This document shows positions 40,296 to 49,088 of a stretch of DNA of 64,000 bases, piece after piece. Position 1 is the first letter of the stretch. Each line of letters opens with the position of its first letter. The stretch spans positions 431,690 to 495,689 of the forward strand of contig NZ_JAJALI010000002.1 of NCBI RefSeq assembly GCF_020523795.1, written 5' to 3'. A program made the position numbers and the translations under genes. This DNA comes from Ancylobacter sp. Lp-2. GTDB taxonomy: Bacteria > Pseudomonadota > Alphaproteobacteria > Rhizobiales > Xanthobacteraceae. The notes beneath the pieces were generated by a model that was not told the origin of the DNA, made no database searches, and saw only the letters and a list, made by a program, of their open reading frames with translations.

Positions 40296-40546
40296 GGGCA
40301 TGCTGAGCCGGCGCTCCAAGGCAGCCGGCCGGCGCGCCGGTGGCGGGAATACGGCAGCAATCTGGGACAGGCCGAGACCGTTGCCAACGGGATTCCGTCG
40401 GCATCCACAGGGACGATATGGCAGGCGGAAGACCCGGCCGGCCGAGCGGCGAGGACCCTGCGTAAGCGCCGCGTCGCGGGCGTCAGGAGCGCCGTGAGCC
40501 CCCTGCCCCGCCCGCCAACGGCGCGATCAGCGCTCAGGCCGCCGTG

Positions 40547-41224
40547 TCAGGCAACACCCGGAGCGCCGGCCGGCAGCACGATCACCTTCGAGCCGGTGGG
40601 AACCCGGCGATAGAGATCGATGATGTCCTGGTTGAGCAGCCGGATGCAGCCGGAGGACACCATGGTGCCGATCGACCACGGCTCGGTGGTGCCGTGCAGG
40701 CGGTAGAGCGTGTCGCGGCCATCCTTGTAGAGGTAGAGCGCGCGCGGCCCGAGCGGGTTGGTCGGGCCGCCGGGCAGGCCGTCGCGATAGGGGCCGTAGC
40801 GCTCCGGCTCGCGGGCGATCATGCTCGGGGTCGGCGTCCAACGCGGCCACTGCGCCTTGCGGGCGATGATCGCCTCGCCCTGGAAATTGAAGCCTTCCTG
40901 CTTGCCGACGCCGACGCCGTAGCGGATCGCCCGGCCGTTCTCGCGCACCAGATAGAGAAAGCGCCGGTTGGGATCGACCACCAGCGTGCCGGTCGGTTCG
41001 GCGCCGCGATAGGCAACCTCCTGGCGCAGGAACTGCGGGTCGATCTCGGAGATGTCCACCGCCGGCACCGGGAAGGGCTCGCCATCCACCGGGCCATACA
41101 TCGCCGCCCAGCGCGGATCGACCGTCGGGGTCGCGGCGGTCGGGGCCGGGAGGCGGCCCTGCGTCGCGCAGCCGGCCAGAAAAAGCGGGGCACCGATGAG
41201 CGCGGCACGACGGGTAAGCAGCAT
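40547..41224 (-). CDS. L,D-transpeptidase (YkuD) lipoprotein
   Basis: 225 aa. The N-terminus MLLTRRAALIGAPLFLAGC is a lipoprotein signal with a good LAGC lipobox. The YkuD domain (about 90-220) has the catalytic His in RLHGTTEPWSIG and the catalytic Cys in SSGCIRLLNQD. It would form 3-3 peptidoglycan cross-links or attach outer-membrane proteins. The start is ATG 41224; the frame stays open to 41656 across the divergent lysR gene. The gap to lysR (41225-41345) holds both promoters. Confidence 0.9.
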   Translation of the reverse strand: MLLTRRAALIGAPLFLAGCATQGRLPAPTAATPTVDPRWAAMYGPVDGEPFPVPAVDISEIDPQFLRQEVAYRGAEPTGTLVVDPNRRFLYLVRENGRAIRYGVGVGKQEGFNFQGEAIIARKAQWPRWTPTPSMIAREPERYGPYRDGLPGGPTNPLGPRALYLYKDGRDTLYRLHGTTEPWSIGTMVSSGCIRLLNQDIIDLYRRVPTGSKVIVLPAGAPGVA

Positions 41225-41345
41225 GATTCTCCAGAGCCTCAAATGAGCGAATGCGCGGCAGCAAGCCTCATGGCCGCAGCCATGTCCATATGGCATAATG
41301 TGATTGTGATCATAACTTTGAGATATGACACTTCCCGGGAGAACC

Positions 41346-42248
41346 ATGGACCTGTCGCTGGCGCTGCGCGCCTTCATCCGCACGGTGGAAAAGGGATCGG
41401 TGACCGGCGCGGCCCGCGATCTCGACATTTCGCAGCCGGCGGTCACCAAGCATCTGCGCAATCTCGAACGCCATGTGAACGCACGATTGCTTGAGCGTTC
41501 GGCGCGGGCGGTGCGCCCGACCGCGCAGGGACAGGCGCTGTTCGAGGCCTCGCGCGCGGCACTCGCTTCCATCGACGCGGCGCTGGAAGGGGTGCGGCGC
41601 GACAGCGGCCGGATCGAAGGTACGCTGCGGCTGTTCGCACCCGCCTGCATCGGCACCCAGTGCCTGCACCCGCTGCTGGTCGAGTTCCAGCGCGATCATC
41701 CCGGCGTCGTCGCCGACCTGGTGCTGGATGGCCGGACGGTCGACCTCGTCTATGAGAATTTCGACCTTGCCTTGCGCTATGGCCGACCGGAGGGAAGCGA
41801 CATCGTCAGCCGCCGGATCGGCATGGTGCGCCGGGTGCTGGTCGCCTCCCCCGCCTATCTCGCCGAGGCCGGACCGATCGACACCCCGGAGGATCTCGCC
41901 GCGCGGCCGCTGGTGGCGACCACCGGAGCGCTCTCCGAGCGCGACCGGCTGGTGCTTGTGCGCGACGGCGAGACCTCCGAGCTGGCGGCCAACCTGAAGC
42001 TGCGCACCAATGTGGCGCAGGTGCTGGTGCGCAGCCTGAGGGAAGGGCACGGGCCGGGGCCGGTGCAGAAGCTGCTGGTGGCCGACGAACTGGCGCGCGG
42101 CGAGCTGGTGCGCATCCTGCCGGACTATGAGGCGAAACCGAGCGAGCTGTTCCTCGCCCTCCCCTCGACGCGCTTCCTGCGTCCCGCGGTGCGCGCCTTC
42201 GTCGACTTCATCGTGCCGCGGCTGAAGGCGATTGATGGCATCGACTGA
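41346..42248 (+). CDS. LysR-family transcriptional regulator
   Basis: About 300 aa. The N-terminal winged helix (SLALRAFIRTVEKGSVTGAARDLDISQPAVTKHLRNLE) is followed by a co-inducer-binding domain starting near residue 90. ATG 41346 with GGGAGA just upstream is preferred to ATG 41325. It is divergent from the L,D-transpeptidase gene, so that gene may be a target, though LysR targets cannot be read directly. No ligand is suggested. Confidence 0.88.
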   Translation: MDLSLALRAFIRTVEKGSVTGAARDLDISQPAVTKHLRNLERHVNARLLERSARAVRPTAQGQALFEASRAALASIDAALEGVRRDSGRIEGTLRLFAPACIGTQCLHPLLVEFQRDHPGVVADLVLDGRTVDLVYENFDLALRYGRPEGSDIVSRRIGMVRRVLVASPAYLAEAGPIDTPEDLAARPLVATTGALSERDRLVLVRDGETSELAANLKLRTNVAQVLVRSLREGHGPGPVQKLLVADELARGELVRILPDYEAKPSELFLALPSTRFLRPAVRAFVDFIVPRLKAIDGID

Positions 42249-42266
42249 GCGCAGGGTGGCGTCCGT

Positions 42267-42965
42267 TCAGGGCGCCCCCTTCCCTGCCCGCTCCCGCGCC
42301 GTCGGGCAGGTGAGGTGCAGCGTGCCGCCGACGGTGACCGTGGTGGCGAGGCCGAGATAATCCGGCACGGTGACGTGCGGGGTTTCCAGCGGATGGGAAT
42401 GGGTGTGGCCGATCACCAGCACCGCGCCGCCGGACGCCTCCCCGGCGGCGATGCCGGCCGGCGCGTCCTCGAACACCAGGCAATCCTGCGGACGCACGCC
42501 CAGCCGCTCGGCGGCGAGCAGATAGCCGTCCGGCGCCGGCTTGCCGCGCACTATGTCCTCGGCGCAGACCATCCGCGCCGGCGGCGTCAGGCCGGCCGCG
42601 CGCAGCCGGGCTTGCGCCAGATCGCGGGTCGCCGAGGTGACGATGGTCCAGCGCTCGGCCGGCAGCGCCTCAAGGAAGGCGACGGCGCCGGGAATGGGCG
42701 CGATGCCGCCGACATCCTCGATCTCCGCCCGCGTCACCCAGGCGGCTTCCGCCTCGATGTCGAGGCCGGGAATGTTGGGCGCCTGCCGGCGGATGGTGTC
42801 GATCGCCTGCACGCCGTGAATGGTCGGCAGGAAGCGCGCGACATCGAGGCCGTGCCGCTGCGCCCAGCGGGTCCATACCCGCTCGGCCGCCGCGATGGAG
42901 GTGAGCACGGTGCCGTCCATGTCGAAGAGGAAGGCGGCGAAATCCCGGTCGAACAATCCAGGCAC
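42267..42965 (-). CDS. HAD-superfamily hydrolase (beta-phosphoglucomutase/phosphatase-like)
   Basis: 232 aa. Motif I FLFDMDGTVLTS carries the nucleophile Asp. Motif II is VTSAT, motif III is the Lys in VRGKPAPDGYL, and motif IV is CLVFEDAPAGIAAGEASG. The cap domain is inserted after motif I. This matches sugar-phosphate phosphatases of the YqaB/GS1 class, but the substrate is not determinable. It is convergent with lysR. Confidence 0.87.
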   Translation of the reverse strand: MPGLFDRDFAAFLFDMDGTVLTSIAAAERVWTRWAQRHGLDVARFLPTIHGVQAIDTIRRQAPNIPGLDIEAEAAWVTRAEIEDVGGIAPIPGAVAFLEALPAERWTIVTSATRDLAQARLRAAGLTPPARMVCAEDIVRGKPAPDGYLLAAERLGVRPQDCLVFEDAPAGIAAGEASGGAVLVIGHTHSHPLETPHVTVPDYLGLATTVTVGGTLHLTCPTARERAGKGAP

Positions 42966-43032
42966 TCCCCGTGCGGGCCGTCTCGCACGATCAAGATGAG
43001 ACGCGCACCGGACGGCGCCGGTGCGGAAGGGG

Positions 43033-43119
43033 TGGTGCGGACGACGGGACTCGAACCCGTAAGCCTTTAAGGGCGCAAGATTTTAAGTCTCGTGCGTCTA
43101 CCAGTTTCGCCACGTCCGC
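43033..43119 (-). tRNA. tRNA-Leu (anticodon TAA)
   Basis: An 87-nt cloverleaf including an encoded CCA (43033-43035). The acceptor stem GCGGACG (43113-43119) pairs with CGTCCGC (43037-43043), discriminator A at 43036. The D-arm region is TGGCGAAACTGGTAGACGCA, the anticodon loop CTTAAAA gives TAA, and the long variable arm is typical of tRNA-Leu. The T-arm is GGGTTCGAGTCCC. Confidence 0.96.
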
Positions 43120-43199
43120 CGAAAGATCGACTTACCACCGGAGCGTGCCGCGCCGGTGCGGGCCGTGCAACCCAGACTATAGGATCTCGCCGGGCGCCC

Positions 43200-44894
43200 T
43201 CAGCTCAGGCCGGCGATGAAGCCGGTCTCGTCGACATAGATGTTCTCCGCCGCCGGATGCGAGGGCAGGCCGGGCATGGTCATGACGTCGCCGCACAGCG
43301 CGACGACGAAGCCGGCGCCGGCCGAGAGCCGCACGTCCCGCACCGGCAGCACGAAGCCGGACGGCGTGCCGCGCAGGCCGGGATCGGCGGAGAAGCTGTA
43401 CTGCGTCTTGGCCATGCAGACCGGCAGGTCGCCATAGCCGAGCCCCTCGAAATCCGCGAGCTTCTTCAGCGCCCCGCTGTCGAAGGCCACCGAGCCGGCA
43501 CGGTAGATGTGGCGGGCGATCGACTCGATCTTCTGCACCAGCGGCAGATCGTCGTGATAGAGCACCTTGAAGTCGGACGGGCCGTCGGCGAGCCGCACCA
43601 CCGCCTCGGCGAGGCCGGTGGCGCCGGCCGAGCCCTCGGCCCAGTGGTTGCACAGATGCACCTCGGCGCCGACCGCGGCGCAGGCCTTCTCGATCTCGGC
43701 GATCTCGGCCGGCGTGTCGGAGGTGAAGCGGTTGATCGCCACCACCACCGGCAGGCCGTAGGACTTCATGTTCTCGATGTGGCGCACCAGGTTGCCGGAG
43801 CCGGCGCGCACCGCCGCCGGGTTTTCCGGGCCGAGATCCTTCTGAGCGATGCCGCCATGCATCTTCAGCGCCCGCACCGTGGCGACGATCACCACCGCCG
43901 AGGGGGCGATCTCGCCCTGCCGGCACTTGATGTCGAGGAACTTCTCCGCGCCGAGATCGGCGCCGAAGCCGGCCTCGGTCACCACGTAATCGGCGAGGCC
44001 GAGCGCGGTGCGCGTCGCCACCACCGAATTGCAGCCATGGGCGATATTGGCGAACGGCCCGCCATGGACGAGGGCGGGCGTGCCCTCCAGCGTCTGCACG
44101 AGGTTGGGCTGGAAGGCGTCGCGCAGCAGCGCCACCATCGAACCGGTAACCTTCAGCTGGGCGGCGGTGACCGGATGGCGGGCGCGGGTATGCGCCACCA
44201 CCATGCGGCCGAGCCGCTCCTCCAGATCGTCGAAGGAACGGGCGAGGCAGAAGATCGCCATCACCTCGGAGGCGACGGTGATGTCGAAGCCGTCCTCGCG
44301 CGGGAAGCCGTTGGGCGGGCCGCCGAGGCCGACGGTGACATGGCGCAGCGCGCGGTCGTTGAGGTCGACGACGCGGCGCCAGTTGATGCGGCGGGCGTCG
44401 ATGTCGAGCGCGTTGCCCCAGTAGATGTGGTTGTCGATGGCGGCGGCGAGCAGATTGTGCGCGGCGCTGATGGCGTGGAAGTCACCGGTGAAGTGCAGGT
44501 TGATGTCCTGCATCGGGATGATCTGCGCCCGTCCGCCGCCGGTGGCGCCGCCCTTGGAGCCGAACACCGGACCGAGGCTCGGCTCGCGCAGCGCGATGGC
44601 GACCTTCTTGCCGATGCGCGCCAGCGCGTCGCCCAGCCCGATGGTGGTGGTGGTCTTGCCCTCGCCGGCCGGCGTCGGGTTGATGGCGGTGACGAGGATG
44701 AGCTTGCCGTCGGCCTTCGCCTCGGCCGGATGCACCGCCTCGAGCGCGATCTTGGCCTTGATGTGCCCGTAGCGGAACAGCACCTGCGGATCGAGCCCCA
44801 GCTGGGCGCCGATCTCCTCGATCGGCCGCGGGGTCACCGTGGCGGCGATCGCCGCATCGCTGTTCGGATCGATCTTGCGCGCGCCGCGATCCAT
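43200..44894 (-). CDS. fhs: Formate-tetrahydrofolate ligase
   Basis: ATP-dependent synthesis of 10-formyl-THF, 564 aa. The P-loop is [20 protein letters not shown], and [20 protein letters not shown] and [19 protein letters not shown] are family signatures. ATG 44894 has TCAGGA six bases ahead; upstream ATGs at 44909 and 44924 are possible. It feeds one-carbon units to purine and fMet-tRNA synthesis, and in methylotrophic alphaproteobacteria into formate assimilation. Confidence 0.96.
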   Translation of the reverse strand: MDRGARKIDPNSDAAIAATVTPRPIEEIGAQLGLDPQVLFRYGHIKAKIALEAVHPAEAKADGKLILVTAINPTPAGEGKTTTTIGLGDALARIGKKVAIALREPSLGPVFGSKGGATGGGRAQIIPMQDINLHFTGDFHAISAAHNLLAAAIDNHIYWGNALDIDARRINWRRVVDLNDRALRHVTVGLGGPPNGFPREDGFDITVASEVMAIFCLARSFDDLEERLGRMVVAHTRARHPVTAAQLKVTGSMVALLRDAFQPNLVQTLEGTPALVHGGPFANIAHGCNSVVATRTALGLADYVVTEAGFGADLGAEKFLDIKCRQGEIAPSAVVIVATVRALKMHGGIAQKDLGPENPAAVRAGSGNLVRHIENMKSYGLPVVVAINRFTSDTPAEIAEIEKACAAVGAEVHLCNHWAEGSAGATGLAEAVVRLADGPSDFKVLYHDDLPLVQKIESIARHIYRAGSVAFDSGALKKLADFEGLGYGDLPVCMAKTQYSFSADPGLRGTPSGFVLPVRDVRLSAGAGFVVALCGDVMTMPGLPSHPAAENIYVDETGFIAGLS

Positions 44895-44987
44895 CGCCGT
44901 TCCTGACATTCCCATTCCCGTCATTCCGTTCCGCGCCGCCTTAGAGCACGCCGGGGCCGGCCTGCTCAAGGCCCGACGCGAACCGCC

Positions 44988-45398
44988 TCAGGCGCTGCGG
45001 GTGCGCTCGCCGAGGATGGCGACCAGGATCATGCCGCCGATGACCGCCATGTGCTCGACCGCGAAGAAGAATTCGAGCTGGGCGATCTCGCCCTGCATGG
45101 TCCAGAAATGATGGGCGATCGGAATGGTCAGCGCGGTGAAGATGGCGCAGGCGCCGGCGCCGAGCCAGGCGGCGCGGTTGAGGAGAATCAGCGCCGAGCC
45201 GACTAGCTGGGTGATGATGGTGGCCACCGCGTAGAAGGCCGGCGGGCTGAGGCCGAAATGCGCCATCTCCGCCACCGCGCCGGGGAAATCCACCAGCTTG
45301 GAGATGCCGCTGCCGAGGAACGGCACCACCAGCAGCACGCGGGCGAACAGGAAGGTGGCCGGCGACCGGAGGATCGCGGAAATAATGCGAGGCGTCAT
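44988..45398 (-). CDS. DoxX-family membrane protein
   Basis: 136 aa with four hydrophobic helices. FLFARVLLVVPFLGSGISKLVDF is the DoxX N-terminal motif, and a later HHFW...FFFAVEHMAVIGGMI segment follows. Family members are small inner-membrane proteins often tied to redox stress. The start is ATG 45398; the frame is open 14 codons further. Confidence 0.82.
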   Translation of the reverse strand: MTPRIISAILRSPATFLFARVLLVVPFLGSGISKLVDFPGAVAEMAHFGLSPPAFYAVATIITQLVGSALILLNRAAWLGAGACAIFTALTIPIAHHFWTMQGEIAQLEFFFAVEHMAVIGGMILVAILGERTRSA

Positions 45399-45479
45399 GG
45401 GAGAGGCCTTGTCGCGAGGGTTGTGGAAACACCCTCGCATACCGCAGCCGGCTGTCCTTTGCGAGGCCCCCCGCCGGCT

Positions 45480-45941
45480 TTATTGACGCCGGGGAAACGC
45501 CCGCGCCGCGATGAGCGCGGCGTTCTTCTCCGACGGCTCGTCGGCCGACGGCTCGGCGACGGGCGCGACGGCTTCGTCGGCCGCGGCAGCCTCACCCTCC
45601 TCGGCGGCCTCCGCCTCGCGCGCGGCCTTGGCCTCGGCGATGAACTCGCCGGCGCCCTTCTTGGCCTCGCGCACCGATTCGCCCATCTCGCGGGCGTAGC
45701 GGTCGAGGTCGAGCCGGAGCCCGCCGACCGACGGCTTTTCGGTTTCCGCCGCATAGGCGACCATGCGCAGCGACAGGCCGAGATCGGAGACGAGATCCGA
45801 CAGGAAGCCGTCGGCGAGGTCGTGCTCGTCGGCATAGGTCATCAGCATGTCCCACAGCGCGGCGCGATGGGTCTCGTAGGCCTCGTCATACGCCTCGTCG
45901 CCATCCTCGGGCGGGTTGCCGTGAAAATCGTTGCCACTCAT
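45480..45941 (-). CDS. Hypothetical acidic protein
   Basis: 153 aa, not recognised. The first 90 residues look folded and helical (HRAALWDMLMTYADEHDLADGFLSDLVSDLGLSLRMVAYA). From about 95 to 145 the sequence is an Ala/Glu-rich low-complexity tail. No signal peptide or membrane helix. It sits 20 nt upstream of... i.e. transcribed after gpt on the same strand (11-nt gap), so the two may be co-transcribed. Confidence 0.7.
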   Translation of the reverse strand: MSGNDFHGNPPEDGDEAYDEAYETHRAALWDMLMTYADEHDLADGFLSDLVSDLGLSLRMVAYAAETEKPSVGGLRLDLDRYAREMGESVREAKKGAGEFIAEAKAAREAEAAEEGEAAAADEAVAPVAEPSADEPSEKNAALIAARAFPRRQ

Positions 45942-45952
45942 CGCAAATCTCC

Positions 45953-46459
45953 TCAGGCGACGCCGTCGCGGATGGGCGGCTGGAAGGACAGGCCCATGTC
46001 CCAGGGGAAGTAGATCCAGGTATCCTGACTCACTTCGGTGATGAAGGTGTCGATGACATCACGTCCGGCCGGCTTGGCATAGACGGTGGCGAAATGCGCG
46101 TTGGGCAGCATCGCCCGTACCTGCCGCGCCGTGGTGCCGGTATCGACGAGATCGTCGATCACCAAAAGCCCCTGCCCGCCCTCGCCCGCCGCCTCGATGA
46201 CCGAGGGGGCGATGGGCTTGAGCACCAGGGTTTCGCCCTGGTTCTTGTAGTCATGATAGGAGGCGATGGACACGGTCTCGATGACCCGCAGGCCGAGCTC
46301 GCGCGCCACGATCGCCGCTGGCACCAGACCGCCGCGAGTGATGCAGATCAGCCCCTGAAACGGGCCGAAGCCGTGCAGCCGCCAGGCGAGCGCGCGCGCG
46401 TCGCGATGGAACTGGTCCCACGAGACGGGAAACGCCTTCTGCTGATGCGGATCGGACAT
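45953..46459 (-). CDS. gpt: Xanthine/guanine phosphoribosyltransferase
   Basis: 168-aa purine salvage enzyme. The PRPP-binding motif is [50 protein letters not shown] is the hood/loop I region, and [14 protein letters not shown] is the C-terminus. ATG 46459 fits the E. coli Gpt length of about 152 aa; the open frame runs further upstream but into repeat-bearing non-coding DNA. Confidence 0.92.
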   Translation of the reverse strand: MSDPHQQKAFPVSWDQFHRDARALAWRLHGFGPFQGLICITRGGLVPAAIVARELGLRVIETVSIASYHDYKNQGETLVLKPIAPSVIEAAGEGGQGLLVIDDLVDTGTTARQVRAMLPNAHFATVYAKPAGRDVIDTFITEVSQDTWIYFPWDMGLSFQPPIRDGVA

Positions 46460-46909
46460 GGTCGGGCCTCCTTCCGGCGGACGTACGCGCCGTCGCTTGC
46501 GCGGATCAATAGCGGGTGTGGCCGCGCGGATGAAGGGGGCCGTGATGGAAATCGCGGGAGGTTCGACAGGATAGGCGGACAGGATAGCCGAGGCACCGGC
46601 CAGCGGGGGCCGATCCGGGGGCGATCGTCGCGTCGCGGCTCTGTCAGCTGCGGTCGAGGGTGGAGCGGAGGATGACGCCGCTCCGGACCTCGGACGCTGG
46701 CACCGCTGGCCGCAGGGACCGTGTCGGAGCGTCGGCCGTGGCGATCCACCCTTGGCCCGGCAAGCGCCGGCCATGGCGACCCATCCTTGGCCCGGCAAGC
46801 GCGGGCCATGGCGACGAATGTCCGACGACCCGGCCCTCTTGCCCGCGCCCCGGCCTGCGCCATGATGGAGGGCGGGTCACCCGACCGCCCTCCTCTTCCG
46901 GGGCCGCCC
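46460..46909. other. 450-base gap with short tandem repeat
   Basis: No gene is supported here: open frames run through the tandem repeat at 46734-46815 in several phases with no domain signal. The stretch is GC-rich and carries the gpt leader and the leader of the small membrane protein at 46910. Confidence 0.6.
46734..46815. repeat. 35-bp direct tandem repeat, 2.3 copies
   Basis: Units start at 46734, 46769 and 46804 (partial). Each reads GGCCRTGGCGAYCCAYCCTT followed by GGCCCGGCAAGCG and two more bases. Each contains an inverted repeat (GGCCCG...CGGGCC-like), so transcripts could fold. The third copy breaks off after GGCCATGGCGAC. It could be a local duplication of a larger dispersed family, but no other copy is in this window. 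Confidence 0.8.
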
Positions 46910-47224
46910 ATGCAGCACTTTCTCTCCGCGTTTTTCGCCCTCGACCCGTTCATCGCGCTCGGCGTGTTCGTCGCCACGGCGGCGACCGATGCCTGCTATG
47001 TCGCCTTCACCTCCGCCGTGGTGGCGCGCAGGCGGCTCTCCGCCGCCAACTGGTCGAGCGTCTGGTACCTGCTCTCCTCCTTCGCCGTGATCAGCTACAC
47101 GGAGAACTGGGTGTATGTGGTGTTCGCGGCCGTGGGGTCCTGGGTCGGCGCGTTCCTGTCGCTGACCCTGCTGCACCGGCCGGGAAAGACGCCCGCGCCC
47201 CTCGGCTCCTCGCCGCCAGAGTAG
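46910..47224 (+). CDS. Small membrane protein of unknown function
   Basis: 104 aa with about three hydrophobic helices: DPFIALGVFVATAATDACYVAF, WYLLSSFAVISY and VYVVFAAVGSWVGAFLSLTLL. The short cytoplasmic tail is Pro-rich. Not recognised. ATG 46910 is chosen because hydrophobic sequence begins there; ATG 46862 would add a 16-residue Pro-rich tail. Confidence 0.65.
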   Translation: MQHFLSAFFALDPFIALGVFVATAATDACYVAFTSAVVARRRLSAANWSSVWYLLSSFAVISYTENWVYVVFAAVGSWVGAFLSLTLLHRPGKTPAPLGSSPPE

Positions 47225-47254
47225 CGTGGCGAGGAGAGTCGAACGGGACCGAAG

Positions 47255-47587
47255 CTATTTGCCGGGCGGCTTGTATTTCTTCGCCGCCTTACCGGCGGCG
47301 GCGAAGACCTCCTTGGCCTCGGCGGCGGTGAACGCTTCCGTCGTCTCGTTGTCCGTGACACCGCCGGCGGCGGCCGCCGCCAGGATGAAGGCCGACGCCT
47401 CCTTGGCGTTGGCCGCCTCGGTGATCACCAGGAAATCGTAGCGACCGAGGGTGACATAGAAGTGCAGCAGCTTCGCACCGCTGGCCTCGACCAGATTGCG
47501 GACGGCTGACGAGCGATCCTCGGGGTTGGCGACGAGGTTCTTGATGGACTCGGCCGAGTAGCGGCCGCGCGTGATGTAGATCGGCAT
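47255..47587 (-). CDS. GYD-domain protein
   Basis: 110 aa, small alpha/beta domain. The family signature is YVTLGRYDFLVITEAANAKEASAFILAAAAAGGVTDNETTEAFT, the N-terminus is MPIYITRGRYSAESIKNL, and a basic C-terminus ends KKYKPPGK. GYD proteins are small, of unknown function, and ferredoxin-like in fold. I chose ATG 47587, where the family begins. A decayed copy of its 3' part lies at 47794-47915. Confidence 0.85.
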   Translation of the reverse strand: MPIYITRGRYSAESIKNLVANPEDRSSAVRNLVEASGAKLLHFYVTLGRYDFLVITEAANAKEASAFILAAAAAGGVTDNETTEAFTAAEAKEVFAAAGKAAKKYKPPGK

Positions 47588-47944
47588 CCGACTTCCTCCC
47601 AAGTTTGATCGGGTTCTCAAGCGCCGGTAGAGCTTTCGACGGTGATCCCCGACACGGCGTACGTCAGCCGCTGATTGCGCCCAGTGCGCAGGTCGGGAGC
47701 CCTAGGTGGCTGGTCTGAACGTAATGGCGGACTGGCCGAAGATGGCCCGGCACGCGTCCGGCCGGCGGCCCGGCGGGTCTCGACCCGGGCCTGTTTGCCG
47801 GGCGGCTTGTATTCTTCGCCACCTTGCCTTGCCGGCGGCGAAGACCTCCTTGGCCTACGCGGCGGTGAACGCTGCCGTCGTCTCGTTGTCCGTGACGCCG
47901 CCGGCGGCCGCCAGCCGAGGAGGGCAAAGCACACGCTGCCGGCC
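47588..47944. other. 357-base gap holding a broken gene copy
   Basis: Between the GYD gene start and the soxR stop. No intact gene. The only recognisable content is the GYD fragment at 47794-47915. Confidence 0.6.
47794..47915 (-). pseudogene. Decayed partial copy of the neighbouring GYD gene
   Basis: About 120 bases closely match the 3' end of the intact GYD gene at 47258-47380 in the same orientation. For example TTTGCCGGGCGGCTTGTAT occurs at both 47258 and 47794, and GTCGTCTCGTTGTCCGTGAC occurs in both. The copy has indels (TTCTTCGCC for TTTCTTCGCC; a shortened GCGGC run), lost its stop (CTG for CTA on the + strand) and has no 5' half. It is therefore non-coding debris of a duplication. 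Confidence 0.85.
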
Positions 47945-48418
47945 TCACCTCCCCGGGGATCGACCGCGGCGGGTCGCCCGCAGCAGCAGGCGCGGCCCCG
48001 CCCCCTCCTTCGCGAGCGTGTCGTCGGGATTGCGCAGCGGACAGTCGTGCAGGGAGAGGCATCCGCAACCGATGCAGGTCTCAAGCTGGTTGCGCAGTTG
48101 CAGCAGGCTTTCTATCCGCTCGTCGAGAAGCGCCTTCCAGGATGTAGTGAGCCGTCTCCAGTCCTCGGCGGTGAGAGGCCCCACGGGGATGGTGTCGAGA
48201 TAACCTTTCAAAGTAGCCAGCGGGATGCCGGCGCGCTGGGCGATCCGGATGATGGCGATTCGGCGAAGCACGGCGCGCGGGTAGCGCCGCTGGTTTCCCC
48301 CCGTGCGCGCCGCCTCGATCAGCCCCTTCGCCTCGTAGAAATGCAGCGTCGAAACCGCGACGCCGCTGCGCTGCGCCACCTCGCCCACCGTCAATCCACC
48401 GCTGCTTTCCACGGGCAT
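47945..48418 (-). CDS. soxR: Redox-sensitive transcriptional activator SoxR
   Basis: MerR-family [2Fe-2S] sensor, 157 aa. The winged helix is [26 protein letters not shown], then a dimerisation helix, then the cluster motif [12 protein letters not shown] (C-x2-C-x-C-x5-C). ATG 48418 is 37 bases from the end of the divergent SoxR promoter. The C-tail is longer and more basic than E. coli SoxR. The divergent gene at 48527 has a perfect SoxR-type promoter. Confidence 0.95.
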   Translation of the reverse strand: MPVESSGGLTVGEVAQRSGVAVSTLHFYEAKGLIEAARTGGNQRRYPRAVLRRIAIIRIAQRAGIPLATLKGYLDTIPVGPLTAEDWRRLTTSWKALLDERIESLLQLRNQLETCIGCGCLSLHDCPLRNPDDTLAKEGAGPRLLLRATRRGRSPGR

Positions 48419-48429
48419 GCCCGCACCTC

Positions 48430-48460
48430 TTGACCTCAACCATGCTTGAGGTTTTATGAA
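48430..48460 (+). promoter_or_regulatory. SoxR-type promoter and operator of the DoxX-like gene
   Basis: The operator CCTCAACCATGCTTGAGG (48434-48451) is an 18-bp palindrome with the arms of the E. coli soxS box (CCTCAA...TTGAGG). It sits inside a promoter with -35 TTGACC (48430-48435) and -10 TATGAA (48455-48460) separated by 19 bp. That over-long spacer is the hallmark of MerR/SoxR-activated promoters. It drives the gene at 48527, and may also autoregulate soxR. Confidence 0.92.
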
Positions 48461-48526
48461 GCGGTCGGCTTGCCCCCGCAAGCTCTCGGAGCCGTCACCC
48501 GCTCCGAGCCAACGGAGGGAAACGAC

Positions 48527-48901
48527 ATGCTCACCTATTGGCGTTCAAGGGCGGCCGAGATCGGCGCCTGGCTATTGGCCGGCTTCTTCATTCTCGGCAG
48601 CTTCGGCAACGCCTTCGCCTCCGATGCCATCATCTCCGACTATGTCCGGTGGGGCTATCCCGCTTATTTCCGCTTCGTCACGGCCACACTGGAACTGGCG
48701 GCGGCGGTGCTGATCATGCGCCGGGCAACGCGGCTCGCCGGTCTCGCCTTGGGGGCGGCGGTGATGGCGGCGGCCCTCGGCACGGTGCTTCTTCACGGTG
48801 AGTACACGCACGCCTTGGCACCGCTGGTGGTGCTGATGCTCCTCACCGCCGTGGCGACGCCGGCGATCCGGCGTGTCCGGTCCGCGCAACCCGTCCGCTA
48901 A
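48527..48901 (+). CDS. DoxX-like membrane protein, SoxR target
   Basis: 124 aa with four hydrophobic helices ([78 protein letters not shown]). GGAGGG at 48514-48519 fits ATG 48527. The helix pattern is DoxX-like; the exact family is uncertain. The SoxR promoter makes it a predicted redox-cycling-drug response gene. Confidence 0.75.
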   Translation: MLTYWRSRAAEIGAWLLAGFFILGSFGNAFASDAIISDYVRWGYPAYFRFVTATLELAAAVLIMRRATRLAGLALGAAVMAAALGTVLLHGEYTHALAPLVVLMLLTAVATPAIRRVRSAQPVR

Positions 48902-48983
48902 TCCGGGAGCAGCCTTTCCGACGACACGCGCCTCATCGGCCCGGCGGTGGCCAGGCTGCCAAATCCAATGCCGATCAGAGGTT

Positions 48984-49016
48984 GGAAGTCCCTGCTTCGC
49001 AGGCGAAGCAGGCTTC
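48984..49016. repeat. Inverted repeat downstream of the DoxX-like gene
   Basis: GGAAG-TC-CCTGCTTCG / CGAAGCAGG-C-TTCC forms a long interrupted stem with a 4-base loop. It is followed at 49027-49079 by a second stem (CGCTCTCCC/GGGAGCG) and a direct repeat of GTCGTCGCGAC. No T-tract, so termination is unproven; it fills the gap before the convergent molybdopterin-binding gene. Confidence 0.5.
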
Positions 49017-49088
49017 CATCCGCGACGGCCCGCTCTCCCGCCAGGGAGCGGGTCGTCGCGACATGACGTCGTCGCGACTTGAGAGTCC

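Larger units (their letters stand above)
40014..40546. other. 533-base gap between rlpA and the L,D-transpeptidase gene
   Basis: No convincing gene. Contents are the rlpA leader, an AT-rich stretch near 40225-40258 with the CtrA-like box, and a hairpin at 40272-40295. A 119-codon open frame at 40138-40497 (+) has no recognisable domain or ribosome site, and its composition looks like non-coding high-GC DNA. Confidence 0.6.

Noticed and set aside
40138-40497. A 119-codon + strand frame in the rlpA/L,D-transpeptidase gap
   Set aside because: Arg/Gly/Pro-rich, no domain, no ribosome site, and it crosses the rlpA promoter region and a hairpin.
46734-46815. Possible CRISPR array
   Set aside because: The 35-bp units are contiguous, without spacers, only 2.3 copies exist and there are no cas genes.
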